64,000 nucleotides of DNA. Origin: RGIG8700 sp045648505. GTDB taxonomy: Bacteria > Bacillota > Clostridia > RGIG6154. The position numbers were made by a program, and so were the translations under genes. A model generated the notes under the pieces. That model ran no database searches. It saw nothing but the letters and a program-made list of their open reading frames with translations, and was not told the DNA's origin. The stretch spans positions 28,509-92,508 of the forward strand of contig JAZROD010000010.1 of the NCBI GenBank assembly GCA_045648505.1, written 5' to 3'. Below are positions 51,493 to 60,779 of this stretch, piece after piece; position 1 is the stretch's first letter, and the number at the start of each line of letters is the position of its first letter.

Positions 51493-51725
51493 GGGAATGT
51501 TAAAATACTCCAGAGCACAAAAAGGCAGTAAAATACAAATATGTATCATCTGCTAATCAATAAAAATTATAAACAAAGCGAAGAAAAGGCCCACATTCGT
51601 GAGCCTTTTCTTTGATTTAATGCCTTTTTGTTATGAACAAACTTCACCTCTCGGCGTATACACATACGCCTTCGGGTATCCCTTACGGTTCAGTTTGCTC
51701 ATTCTGAAGCATTTTTCCTATTCCC
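51493..51725 (+). repeat. GGGAATG element, copy 3 (233 bp), behind the HD gene
   Basis: It begins GGGAATGTTAAAATACTCC directly after the stop codon and ends with CCTATTCCC. Arms: CAAAAAGGCA/TGCCTTTTTG (10 bp) with a GGCCCAC..GTGAGCC tip hairpin, and ATGAACAAACT/AGTTTGCTCAT topped by GGCGTAT-ACAC-ATACGCC. Confidence 0.93.
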
Positions 51726-51734
51726 CAAATGGAA

Positions 51735-51760
51735 ACTGTTTAAAAATATTTTTAAACAGT
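51735..51760. terminator. 26-bp perfect palindrome ending the radical SAM gene
   Basis: ACTGTTTAAAAAT and its exact complement, centred at 51747/51748. It overlaps the radical SAM stop codon at 51752. T/A-rich arms; terminator strength uncertain. Confidence 0.6.
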
Positions 51761-52672
51761 CCCTATTTTCATTCCCTGATACAGGTCATTATCTGCCATA
51801 TATTTGTCAATAGTTCCAAGAACTCTTATTTTGTCCTTGCTCCAGAGTGGTGCAACAAGCTTGTCCTTTGAGCCGTCGCCCGTTATTCTTTCTATTACGG
51901 TTTCTTTTGGAAGATAAGTAAGCTGTGTGCAGACGGTTTTTATATAGTCATCAAATGACATTTCTTCAAATTCGCCATTTAAAAACTGCTTATGCATAAC
52001 CGTTCCCTGCATTATGTGCAGAAGATGGATTTTTACCGCATCAGGTTTTAAATCACCCACAACTTTAGCAGTTTCAACCATCATTTCAAAATTTTCACCG
52101 GGAAGTCCGTTTATTAAATGCACACAAACTCTTATATTTCTTTCTTTAAGCTTTTTATATGTTTTCAGAAAACACTCAAAACTGTGACCTCTGTTTATTT
52201 TTTCTGCAGTTTCATCAAAAACAGTCTGAAGTCCAAGCTCCACCGTAAAATATGTTCTTTTTGAAATTTCTTCAAGATAATCAAGCACATTATCTTCTAT
52301 ACAGTCAGCTCTTGTTGCAACGCTTAAACCTACCACATTTTCACAGGAAAGGGCTTCTTCATACAAACTTTTAAGTCTTTCAAGTGGTGCATAGGTGTTT
52401 GTATTTGCCTGAAAATATGCAATAAGGTCTGCATTTTCATATTTTTTGTGTATTCTTTCTCTTTCAAGTCTTATTTGTTCTGACACAGAAATACGACTGT
52501 CTGCCGAAAACTCACTCCCACCCGATACACAATAAGTGCATCCGCCTTTATTGGGACAAGTAAAGCCTCCATCCAGAGAGGCTTTAAAAACTCTTCTGCC
52601 AAAAACAGATTTAATATGATAATTTAATGTGTGATATCTTTTGTTATCGTTTGAATAGATAAATTTATTCAT
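51752..52672 (-). CDS. Radical SAM protein, YhcC/YtqA-like (TIGR01212)
   Basis: A 306-residue enzyme. The iron-sulfur ligands lie in FTCPNKGGCTYCVSGG and the family N-terminus is RYHTLNYHIKSVFGRRVFKASLDGG. VGLSVATRADCIEDNVLDYL is the SAM-binding part. Function of this subfamily is unsettled. Overlaps ppx by 8 bp; last gene of the six-gene operon. Confidence 0.9.
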   Translation of the reverse strand: MNKFIYSNDNKRYHTLNYHIKSVFGRRVFKASLDGGFTCPNKGGCTYCVSGGSEFSADSRISVSEQIRLERERIHKKYENADLIAYFQANTNTYAPLERLKSLYEEALSCENVVGLSVATRADCIEDNVLDYLEEISKRTYFTVELGLQTVFDETAEKINRGHSFECFLKTYKKLKERNIRVCVHLINGLPGENFEMMVETAKVVGDLKPDAVKIHLLHIMQGTVMHKQFLNGEFEEMSFDDYIKTVCTQLTYLPKETVIERITGDGSKDKLVAPLWSKDKIRVLGTIDKYMADNDLYQGMKIGTV

Positions 52673-53540
52673 TTAAAAGCTCCATTGCAACCCCTTCTCT
52701 CACTCCCTTGGTGCAGAAAACAACTGTATCTGCACCTGTTGTTTCAAGAAGCACAGTCAAAGGACAAAGACCTGCCGTCATAACATCGGCTCTTTTAGGG
52801 TCAATGCCAAACTTTTCTGCCCTTTCTTCCACAGGTGTTGCATATATTTTTTCATACATATCAAAGACCTGTTTGTCTGATATGTTTTTACCGTCAAAAT
52901 CCACATTGCCGAAAACACTTATTGCAAGCTCCTTCACAACTCCGCCAAGCACACATACGGGGAGTTTTTCGTCAAGCCAACTGTTTTCTCTTATTGATTT
53001 TGTCATAAAATCTTTCATTTCTTCGTGGCCCTTAATGTCAGGTTCAAACTTCTCCTTCATAACCACACAGCCTAAAGGCATACTTATGAAATTTTCAACA
53101 GTCTTGTCTTTGATTTTTGAAATTTCAACAGAGCCTCCGCCAATGTCTATAACATAAAAGCTCTCACAATCCATTGAGGTGCTTGCCGCCAATGCTCCGT
53201 ATTTTGCTTCTTCTTCACCATTTAAAACCTGAATATCAATACCTGTCAGAAGCTTTACACTGGCAATAAACTGTGAAGAATTTTCCGCACGCCTTAAGCT
53301 TTCGGTAGCAATAGCCTTAAAATCATCAACATTCTGCTCCATAAGTATTGCACGGTATTTCTCAAAAACTTTAAGGGTTCTTTCCATAGGCTCTTTCTTG
53401 AGCATATTGTCAAGATTAAGACCTTCCGCAAGACGAACCTGATGTCTTTCCCTGAAAATTTCTTTGATAATATTTTCTTCCTTTTGGTAAATTCCCATTC
53501 TAAGGGAATTTGAACCAAGGTCTAAAACTCCAAGCTTCAC
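52665..53540 (-). CDS. Ppx/GppA phosphatase family protein
   Basis: A 291-residue ASKHA-fold exopolyphosphatase or guanosine-pentaphosphatase. GVLDLGSNSLRMGIYQ, EEEAKYGALAASTSM and FYVIDIGGGSVEISKI are the phosphate-binding loops. It is shorter than full Ppx (about 500), lacking the C-terminal HD-like part, as many clostridial copies do. Start is GTG at 53540, overlapping the aminotransferase stop. Confidence 0.9.
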   Translation of the reverse strand: MKLGVLDLGSNSLRMGIYQKEENIIKEIFRERHQVRLAEGLNLDNMLKKEPMERTLKVFEKYRAILMEQNVDDFKAIATESLRRAENSSQFIASVKLLTGIDIQVLNGEEEAKYGALAASTSMDCESFYVIDIGGGSVEISKIKDKTVENFISMPLGCVVMKEKFEPDIKGHEEMKDFMTKSIRENSWLDEKLPVCVLGGVVKELAISVFGNVDFDGKNISDKQVFDMYEKIYATPVEERAEKFGIDPKRADVMTAGLCPLTVLLETTGADTVVFCTKGVREGVAMELLNE

Positions 53541-54703
53541 CCTTTTATCTCCTTAACGAATTCTTCTATTCTATCAAGTGCCTTTTTTATGGTATTTAAA
53601 GAATAAGCATAAGAAATTCTTACAAATCCTTCGCCCGAATCACCAAAAGCATTTCCCGGAATAACCGCAACTTTTTTCTCTCTTAAAAGTCTTTCGCAGA
53701 ATTCCTCCGAAGAAAGACCGGTTGATTTAATTGACGGGAATACATAAAAAGCACCTTTTGCTTCAAAGCAATCAAGACCTATTTCATTAAGTCTGTCAAT
53801 TAAATATCTTCTTCTTTTGTTGTATTCTCTTTTCATCTCTTCTATATCAGAGTCACCATTTCTTACCGCTTCAACTGCCGCATACTGGCTTGTTGTGGGT
53901 GCAGACATAATGGCAAACTGATGAATTTTAGTCATAGCCTTAATAACCGCTTCATCACCCACCGCATAGCCAAGACGCCACCCTGTCATAGCATAGCATT
54001 TTGAGAAACCACCCACAATGATTGTGCGCTCTTTCATACTTTCAATATTTGCGATTGAAGTATGTTTAATTCCGTAAGTAAGCTCTCCGTAAATTTCATC
54101 TGAAAGCACCATAATTTCTGTTTCTTCAAGAACTTTTGCTATTTCTTCAAGTTCCTCTTTTTCCATAACCGCACCTGTAGGATTATTAGGAAACGGAAGC
54201 ACAAGAAGCTTTGTCTTTGGTGTTATTGCCTCTTTAAGTGCCTTTGCAGTAAGCTTGAAATCGTGTTCTTCATCTGTAACAATAGGAACAGGAACACCGC
54301 CTGCAAGAGATGTGCAGGGAGAATAACAAACAAAGCTTGGTTCAGGAATCAGAACTTCATCGCCGGCAGATATAAGCGCTCTTATGCAAAGGTCAATGGC
54401 TTCGCTTCCGCCAACAGTAACAAGTATCTGGCTTTCGTTATACTGTAAATTAAATCTTCTGTCTAAATATTTACAAAGCTGTTGTCTTAATTCAACAAGG
54501 CCTGCATTTGATGTATAGTATGTTCTTCCCTTTTCAAGAGATAAAATACCTGCATCTCTTATATGCCACGGCGTAACAAAATCAGGTTCACCGATTCCAA
54601 GAGAGATGGCGTCCTTCATCTGATTTGCAATATCAAAAAATTTTCTTATGCCCGAAGGCTTTATTTCTGTAACGGTTTTCGTTATTTTACTTTGAATATT
54701 CAA
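53537..54703 (-). CDS. PLP-dependent class I aminotransferase
   Basis: A 388-residue enzyme. The PLP Lys is in GGFSKCYAMTGWRLGY; NPTGAV, LSDEIYGELTY and the C-terminal RISYAYS Arg bind cofactor and substrate. It fits the AspC/PatA-type subgroup using aspartate or aromatic acids. Start is TTG at 54703, overlapping the Lrp stop. Adjacent Lrp gene suggests amino-acid-responsive control. Confidence 0.92.
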   Translation of the reverse strand: MNIQSKITKTVTEIKPSGIRKFFDIANQMKDAISLGIGEPDFVTPWHIRDAGILSLEKGRTYYTSNAGLVELRQQLCKYLDRRFNLQYNESQILVTVGGSEAIDLCIRALISAGDEVLIPEPSFVCYSPCTSLAGGVPVPIVTDEEHDFKLTAKALKEAITPKTKLLVLPFPNNPTGAVMEKEELEEIAKVLEETEIMVLSDEIYGELTYGIKHTSIANIESMKERTIIVGGFSKCYAMTGWRLGYAVGDEAVIKAMTKIHQFAIMSAPTTSQYAAVEAVRNGDSDIEEMKREYNKRRRYLIDRLNEIGLDCFEAKGAFYVFPSIKSTGLSSEEFCERLLREKKVAVIPGNAFGDSGEGFVRISYAYSLNTIKKALDRIEEFVKEIKG

Positions 54704-55185
54704 TATTCTATCACCTGCCTGCTGTCTTCCTTTTCTGCTTCGTAAACGATTCCGCCTTCTTTATATCTTTTTAAAATAAAATGAGTTGAAGTTGAAGTAA
54801 TACATTCCATAGGAGCAAGCTTTTCTGCAACAAACCCTGCAACCTCTTTTAAGTTTTTGCCTTCAATCATAACTGATAAGTCATACGCACCCGATGACAT
54901 AAGATAAACATTTTTAACATGTTCAAACTGATAAATTTTTTCTGCAACTCTGTCAAAGCCCTGGTCAAGCTGTGGAGTAACCTTTAATTCAATAAGCGCA
55001 GAAACAAGATTTTCATCAAATTTGTCCCAGTTAATCATAGCTTTATAGCCACCGATTATACCTTTTTCTTCAAGCTCTGCAATAATTCTTTCAACATCTT
55101 TTTCATTTAAAGAAAGTTCTCTTGCAATTTCTTTTGCGGTAGCTCTGCCGTCTTTTTCAAGAATTTCTAATATTTTCTGTTCCAT
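54700..55185 (-). CDS. Lrp/AsnC-family regulator
   Basis: A 161-residue regulator with an N-terminal winged helix (ILEILEKDGRATAKEIAREL) and a C-terminal RAM/ACT-like domain (VSALIELKVTPQ ... VYLMSSGAYDLSVMIEGK). ATG at 55185 has GGAGAG seven bases away; an ATG five codons upstream overlaps that site. Probably controls the adjoining aminotransferase gene. Confidence 0.92.
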   Translation of the reverse strand: MEQKILEILEKDGRATAKEIARELSLNEKDVERIIAELEEKGIIGGYKAMINWDKFDENLVSALIELKVTPQLDQGFDRVAEKIYQFEHVKNVYLMSSGAYDLSVMIEGKNLKEVAGFVAEKLAPMECITSTSTHFILKRYKEGGIVYEAEKEDSRQVIEY

Positions 55186-55196
55186 ATACGCTCTCC

Positions 55197-55637
55197 TCAT
55201 TCATCAATAAGCTGGTCAAGTTCTTTAGTGTACTTGTTTGCAGAAAGGATTATGTTTGTTTTAAGCTGTCTTATTTCTTCGTTGAGCTTTCTTAATCTCA
55301 TTTCCGCTTCTTTTGTTTCAATTTCTGTTTCTTTAATCTTTTCTTCTTTTAATTTTTCTGCATCGCTTATTATGGCATCAGCTTTTTCCTGTGCCACAGA
55401 TACAACTTCTTCTGCTTTTTTCTCTGCAGTAATAATAGCATTACTTACTGTCGCTGCATCTGATTCAAGTTTTTCAAGCTTTTCTTTAAGAGCATCTATT
55501 TCTTTTTCAAGGTCATAGATTTTATCTTCGCTTGCATCAAGGCTCTGCTGAGTTTTAACGCTCAACTCCTCAATATACGCATTTACAAGTTTTTTCTTGT
55601 ATCCAAACATTGAAGTTTTAAATAATTTATTCATCAT
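55197..55637 (-). CDS. DivIVA-like coiled-coil protein
   Basis: A 146-residue protein. FKTSMFGYKKKLVNAYIEEL matches the DivIVA N-terminal membrane-curvature domain. A continuous Glu/Lys coiled coil follows from about residue 30 to the end. Too short for full DivIVA, more like GpsB or SepF-partner proteins. It overlaps the histidine-kinase 3' end by 11 bp. Confidence 0.75.
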   Translation of the reverse strand: MMNKLFKTSMFGYKKKLVNAYIEELSVKTQQSLDASEDKIYDLEKEIDALKEKLEKLESDAATVSNAIITAEKKAEEVVSVAQEKADAIISDAEKLKEEKIKETEIETKEAEMRLRKLNEEIRQLKTNIILSANKYTKELDQLIDE

Positions 55638-57435
55638 TTTCCATCCTTTCGTTTTGTTCTATGGGAAGCTTAATTGTAACAGTTGTACCTTCTCCATAAA
55701 CACTGTCTATTGAAATAGTACCCTCGTGGGCTTCAATAATTTCTTTTGCAATGGCAAGACCAAGACCCGTACCGCCCATTTTTCTTGAGCGCGCCTTGTC
55801 AACACGATAAAATCTGTCAAAAATATGTGGTAAATCTTTTTCAGGAATACCCATACCTGTATCAGAGATTTTTATATAAACATTTTGCTCCTGCTGACCT
55901 GATACAACCGTTATATTTCCGCCTTCAGGTGTGTATTTAAGTGCATTTGACACAATGTTTACAACCACCTGACTTATTCTGTCCTTATCGGCAAAAACAT
56001 TGTCTGTTCCGCCACCCCTTACATAGGTCAGAATCTGTCTGTGCTTTTTGGCATCCATACTCATTGTGTTCACAATGTTTTCAACAAGTGTGCCAAGACT
56101 GAAGCTTTCAGGCTTTAAGTGTTGTTTTGAATGGTCAAGCTGAGAAAGAGCAAGAAGGTCTTTAACCAGTCTTGTCATTCTGTCCGCTTCACTGTCAATA
56201 ACCTTTAAGAAGCTTGTTCTTGTTGCTTCATCGCTGATATCCGCATCAAGCAGAGTTTCCGAGTAGCTTTTTATGTTTGTAAGCGGTGTTCTAAGTTCGT
56301 GAGAAACATCCGCAACAAAGGCTCGTCTTGAATCGTCAAGTCGTTGTTGCTTTGTAATATCCTGAAGTGCAACAACAACGCCATCTGCCTTTTTATATTC
56401 TGTTTTATATGGTGCAAAGTGCAGTGCAATAACATTTTCACCTATTTCAAGCACGCAGGACTTTTCAATTTCCTCATCATCTGAAAGTGCCTGTTCAAAG
56501 GTTACAGGGATGGCATATTTTTCAAATATACTGTCAAAGGTATGCTCTTTTCTTGCATCAATACCAAGCATTTTTTCTGCAGTAGGATTTATGTGAAGTG
56601 CCTCTTTTTCCGAATCAAAGGCCATAACACCGTCTGCAAGGTTTTTAAGTATAACCGAAATTTTATCTCTTTCGGAGGATATGTCATAAAGTGTGCTTTT
56701 AAGCCTTGATGCCATGGTGTTGAAAGTGTTTGTAAGTGTACCGATTTCATCGTCACTCTTAACCTCAATAACTGTATCAAAATCACCCTCCGCCATTTTA
56801 CCCGCCTTGTTTGTAAGATGAGTAATAGGCACTGTTATGGTACGACTCAGGAAAATTCCAAGGAGCAAAGCAAAAAGTGCACTTAAAAGAATTGCCTGTG
56901 CAATAACCGTAAACATTTTAAAGAGCACATCATTTACTTCCTGTTTGTTGTCCTGTATGTAAATAATATACTTAACCTGTTCATCTTTCAAAACAGGATA
57001 TGCATAATCCATATAGTTAAGTCCCACAGAAACCTTGTTCCCCACTTTTCCCGACATAGCGGCTATAAGATTTTCCGAAAGTTCAGGGCTTGTAATGGTC
57101 TGTGCGCTTGAAGAAATCACCGATGCATCTTCGCCATTTAAAATATAGTAATCTCTGTTTTCATTTATACCAAATCTGCTGGTGGAAAAAGCTCTCATTC
57201 TCTCCTCAAGACTTGCCTTTGCATCAGTTTCCGATGCAGCCTCTTCAAGACTCTTTCCTACGCCTGTTTCAAATGCATTTTCCATTTGTGTTTCAAATCG
57301 TTGCAAATAGAAAGTTGACACATTGCTTAAAAGGAATGTTCCTGTTATAACAACAACCGAAACAATAAGAAGCATAAATATTAAAACAAGTCGCCATTGC
57401 AGTTTTCCGAAAAAACCGTCTTTCTTTCTTGCCAC
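55627..57435 (-). CDS. Sensor histidine kinase, WalK/PhoR-like, without a response regulator next to it
   Basis: A 602-residue membrane kinase. TM1 (about 13-34), an extracellular sensor (about 35-165), TM2 (about 166-190), HAMP, a PAS domain (about 265-345), HisKA with VSHELRTPLTN, and HATPase with NIVSNALKYTP, DTGMGIP and GGTGLGLAI. Start is GTG at 57435 after GGGTGGTG. WalK-type genes normally follow walR; here the promoter and an intergenic repeat stand in that place. First gene of the operon. Confidence 0.92.
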   Translation of the reverse strand: MARKKDGFFGKLQWRLVLIFMLLIVSVVVITGTFLLSNVSTFYLQRFETQMENAFETGVGKSLEEAASETDAKASLEERMRAFSTSRFGINENRDYYILNGEDASVISSSAQTITSPELSENLIAAMSGKVGNKVSVGLNYMDYAYPVLKDEQVKYIIYIQDNKQEVNDVLFKMFTVIAQAILLSALFALLLGIFLSRTITVPITHLTNKAGKMAEGDFDTVIEVKSDDEIGTLTNTFNTMASRLKSTLYDISSERDKISVILKNLADGVMAFDSEKEALHINPTAEKMLGIDARKEHTFDSIFEKYAIPVTFEQALSDDEEIEKSCVLEIGENVIALHFAPYKTEYKKADGVVVALQDITKQQRLDDSRRAFVADVSHELRTPLTNIKSYSETLLDADISDEATRTSFLKVIDSEADRMTRLVKDLLALSQLDHSKQHLKPESFSLGTLVENIVNTMSMDAKKHRQILTYVRGGGTDNVFADKDRISQVVVNIVSNALKYTPEGGNITVVSGQQEQNVYIKISDTGMGIPEKDLPHIFDRFYRVDKARSRKMGGTGLGLAIAKEIIEAHEGTISIDSVYGEGTTVTIKLPIEQNERMENDE

Positions 57436-57466
57436 ACTTTCACCACCCTATATGTATAGATATTAT

Positions 57467-57495
57467 ATTTTATCATTAAACCAAATCTTTGTCAA
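57467..57495 (-). promoter_or_regulatory. Promoter of the kinase operon
   Basis: On minus, TTGACA (57495-57490) and TAAAAT (57472-57467), spacer 17 bp. Eight bp from the repeat's left end. Confidence 0.8.
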
Positions 57496-57502
57496 TTTTA
57501 AT

Positions 57503-57735
57503 GGGAATGTTAAAATGCTCCAGAACACAAAAAGGCAGTAAAATACAAATGTTTAGTATGTGCTAGTCAATAAGTTTTATAACAAAACGAAGAAAAAGCC
57601 CACACTTGTGAGCTTTTTCTTTGATTTAATGCCTTTTTGTTATGAACCAAACTCACCTCTCGGCGTATACACATACGCCGTCGGGTAACCACTTCGTGTT
57701 CGTTTGGCTCATTCTGAAGCATTTTTCCTATTCCC
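57503..57735 (+). repeat. GGGAATG element, copy 4 (233 bp)
   Basis: Same 233-bp length and GGGAAT/ATTCCC ends as copy 3. Here the second arm is ATGAACCAAAC/GTTTGGCTCAT, with changes on both sides relative to copy 3 that restore pairing. Tip hairpins: GAAAAAGCCCACA..TGTGAGCTTTTTC and GGCGTAT-ACAC-ATACGCC. The rest of the 337-bp gap holds the kinase promoter and a weak terminator; there is no gene. Confidence 0.93.
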
Positions 57736-57747
57736 TTACAAAATGAT

Positions 57748-57763
57748 GCAGTTTAAAAACTGC
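57748..57763 (-). terminator. Possible terminator of the sugar-isomerase gene
   Basis: GCAGTTT/AAACTGC hairpin with a short loop; few T on minus afterwards. Confidence 0.4.
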
Positions 57764-57772
57764 CCTTATTTT

Positions 57773-58621
57773 TTATTTCATCATTTCTCTTAATCTTTTA
57801 GCTGAATCTGCGAGGTTTTTAATTCCTTCAAAAATATTTTCTTCGTTATATTCTTTAAGATATGCATCAGCTTCTAAAGTGAGTTCACCTTTGTAGCCTA
57901 TTTCTTTAAGTGCCTTTGTCACAGCATCAAAATCTATGTTCATTGAAAAAGGAATCTGGTGCTTATCATTTTCCTTGTCGTTATCATGAATATGGAGTGC
58001 CTGAAGCTTTGGTCCTATTGCTTTTATCATTTCTACGGCACTTGTTCCAAGTCCTTTAAGCTCTGCGTGTCCTATATCAAGACAAGCCACAAAATAATCA
58101 TCATTTACTGCTTTAAGATGCTCAACAAAACTTTCAGGTGAAGAACAAGCCGCAGGTGCAGGGCCATAATTCCAGTTGAACATATTTTCAGTTGCTATTT
58201 TCACACCGCATTCCTTTGCGAAAGGCAAAAGTTCATTATATATTTCTGCATTTTCTTCTGCACCTTTATAATTGTCAGGGTGAATTATGCAGATTTTTCC
58301 GCCTGCTTCTGCAGTACTTTCAATTGCTCTTTTATAGTGACTTCTTATTTCGTCGCAATATGTAGGAAACGGTGCGTGAGACTGGTTACATTCAATTCCG
58401 TTATCAAGTCCGATTTTCTTAAGCTTTCTTGCAAATGCAAGATAGTTGTTTCCTAAAAAAGGGTGGTCAGTCTTTATAGCACACTTCTTTTCCCAGTCGT
58501 ATCTTATTGCTGACATCATTGAAAAATCCCAGGCGTCAAATCCTGCATTTGCAATAAGCTCAACCGCCTTTTCCTCTCCTATAATTCTTGATGTTGAACC
58601 GATTTCTGTTGAAATTTTCAT
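57773..58621 (-). CDS. Sugar phosphate isomerase/epimerase (AP-endonuclease-2 fold)
   Basis: A 282-residue TIM barrel. Metal ligands lie in CIIHPDNYKGAEEN, NMFNW, VACLDIGHAELKG and LQALHIHDNDKENDKH, and GELTLEADAYL near the end. Typical of IolE/IolI or tagatose-epimerase-like enzymes. Start at 58621 preferred over an ATG that abuts the GGG site. The preceding gene's stop is six bases upstream, so they form an operon. Substrate unknown. Confidence 0.85.
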   Translation of the reverse strand: MKISTEIGSTSRIIGEEKAVELIANAGFDAWDFSMMSAIRYDWEKKCAIKTDHPFLGNNYLAFARKLKKIGLDNGIECNQSHAPFPTYCDEIRSHYKRAIESTAEAGGKICIIHPDNYKGAEENAEIYNELLPFAKECGVKIATENMFNWNYGPAPAACSSPESFVEHLKAVNDDYFVACLDIGHAELKGLGTSAVEMIKAIGPKLQALHIHDNDKENDKHQIPFSMNIDFDAVTKALKEIGYKGELTLEADAYLKEYNEENIFEGIKNLADSAKRLREMMK

Positions 58622-58626
58622 AACAT

Positions 58627-59280
58627 TCATCCCTTTCTACACATTTTTATAAATGCTTCTATAACTTTTGAACCGTCAACCGTATCTTCTCTTGATGCGT
58701 CAAAGCACATTCTTTCAGGGTGCCATTGTACGCCGAAGACAGGCAGGTTTTTATGTTCTATAGCTTCAATCACTCCGTCATCAGACATAACGGTTATATC
58801 AAATCCGTCTGCAACTTTATCAAGTGCCTGATGGTGATGACTGTTTACAGCAAACTCTTTGCCATATAATTCATATAAAAGGCTTCCCTCTTTTGCCAAA
58901 GCATTATGAACAAGGTCAACCTCTGTTCCCGATGTGTGCCTGTCTGCATTTTCTATATGCTGATGCATATTTCCGCCAAAGACAATATTTATAAGCTGAA
59001 ATCCTCTGCAAATACCAAAAATCGGCTTTCCTGCCTTAACATACGCCTTACAGAGTTCAAACTCACAGGCATCTCTTTCATAGTCTATATCAACAGCGCC
59101 GTTTATTTCCTGACCATAGTATTTGGGGTCAGTATCACTACCACCGCAAAGGAGAAGTCCATCATAGCTTGTGTCAATTTCAGGAAGATATTTTGCTTCT
59201 GCAATCGCTCCAAGATTATTAACTGCATCTATATAATACTGTGTATTTATTTTTGCTGCAAGTAAAATTTTTGGTTTCAT
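58627..59280 (-). CDS. Class I amidotransferase-like hydrolase (peptidase C26, PuuD-like)
   Basis: A 217-residue enzyme; GGAGGG sets the start at 59280 (the open frame runs back through tRNA-Pro). Nucleophile Cys is in GICRGFQLINIVFGG, and the His/Glu pair in GVQWHPE. GLLLCGGSDTDPKYYGQ is typical of gamma-glutamyl-GABA hydrolases. A link to putrescine breakdown is possible, but no other puu gene is present. Confidence 0.9.
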   Translation of the reverse strand: MKPKILLAAKINTQYYIDAVNNLGAIAEAKYLPEIDTSYDGLLLCGGSDTDPKYYGQEINGAVDIDYERDACEFELCKAYVKAGKPIFGICRGFQLINIVFGGNMHQHIENADRHTSGTEVDLVHNALAKEGSLLYELYGKEFAVNSHHHQALDKVADGFDITVMSDDGVIEAIEHKNLPVFGVQWHPERMCFDASREDTVDGSKVIEAFIKMCRKG

Positions 59281-59297
59281 ATGTCCCTCCATAAGAA

Positions 59298-59332
59298 AAA
59301 ACAGAAATACCGCTATATGATATTTCTGTTTT
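59298..59332 (-). terminator. tRNA-Pro terminator
   Basis: Stem 59298-59309 with 59321-59332 (12 bp), 11-base loop, T-run on minus. Confidence 0.85.
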
Positions 59333-59408
59333 GGTCTGAGTGGGGAGACTTGAACTCCCGGCCTCTTGAACCCCATTCAAGCACGCTACCAAACTGCGCC
59401 ACACCCAG
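59332..59408 (-). tRNA. tRNA-Pro (GGG anticodon)
   Basis: A 77-nt cloverleaf with CCA. Acceptor CTGGGTG pairs with CACTCAG; anticodon stem CTTGA/TCAAG, loop ATGGGGT gives GGG. T-loop TTCAAGT. Confidence 0.94.
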
Positions 59409-59419
59409 ATAACTATTAT

Positions 59420-59448
59420 ATTATGCCCCACCTTATGATTTTTGTCAA
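59420..59448 (-). promoter_or_regulatory. tRNA-Pro promoter
   Basis: On minus, TTGACA (59448-59443) and CATAAT (59425-59420), spacer 17 bp. Confidence 0.8.
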
Positions 59449-59452
59449 TAGT

Positions 59453-59957
59453 TTATAATAGCTTTTTGCTCATCTGCTCAAATTGCTCTGCAATTTCTGT
59501 GAGCATATCAATATAATCTTCGCCATCTTTAAGTTTTCTTATTCTGTTGATGGCTCTCATAACATTTTCTTCAAAATCTTCTTCAAGCTGTGAAGGATGA
59601 AGACTTCTTGCCAAAGGGCACATCTTTTTTGCCGCAGGATTCATAATAAACTTTATTTTTCCATTTTTTCTATAAGGAGTAAGTGGGAAAATTCTGCAAG
59701 AAAGAGGTCTTTGCTCTCTGTTGCAGGGCTTTGTGCAGTAAAATATTTTTGCGACCTTATCTTCACCATATTCGCAGTTGCTTTCCTCTATGTATCCGAA
59801 ATCAACATCTTTCAGCAGTTCTTCTTCAAAAGGAAAAACGAACATTCCCGCAGGCTCGTCCTCTTCTTTGCAACAAGCTTTATCACAAAGCACTCCGCAA
59901 TCTTTAGAAAGCGGAGTTACTTTGTCTAACAATCTGTAAATTTCACCATAATATTTT

Positions 59958-59965
<8 letters not shown>
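59453..59965 (-). CDS. YkgJ-type cysteine-cluster protein
   Basis: A 170-residue protein. Cys residues in CGVLCDKACC, YCTKPCNREQRPLSCRIFP and MNPAAKKMCPLA form the putative metal or iron-sulfur centre of the YkgJ family. It overlaps the Mrp gene by 8 bp, and its link to an iron-sulfur carrier fits the chemistry. Exact role unknown. Confidence 0.82.
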
Positions 59966-60771
<806 letters not shown>

Positions 60772-60779
<8 letters not shown>

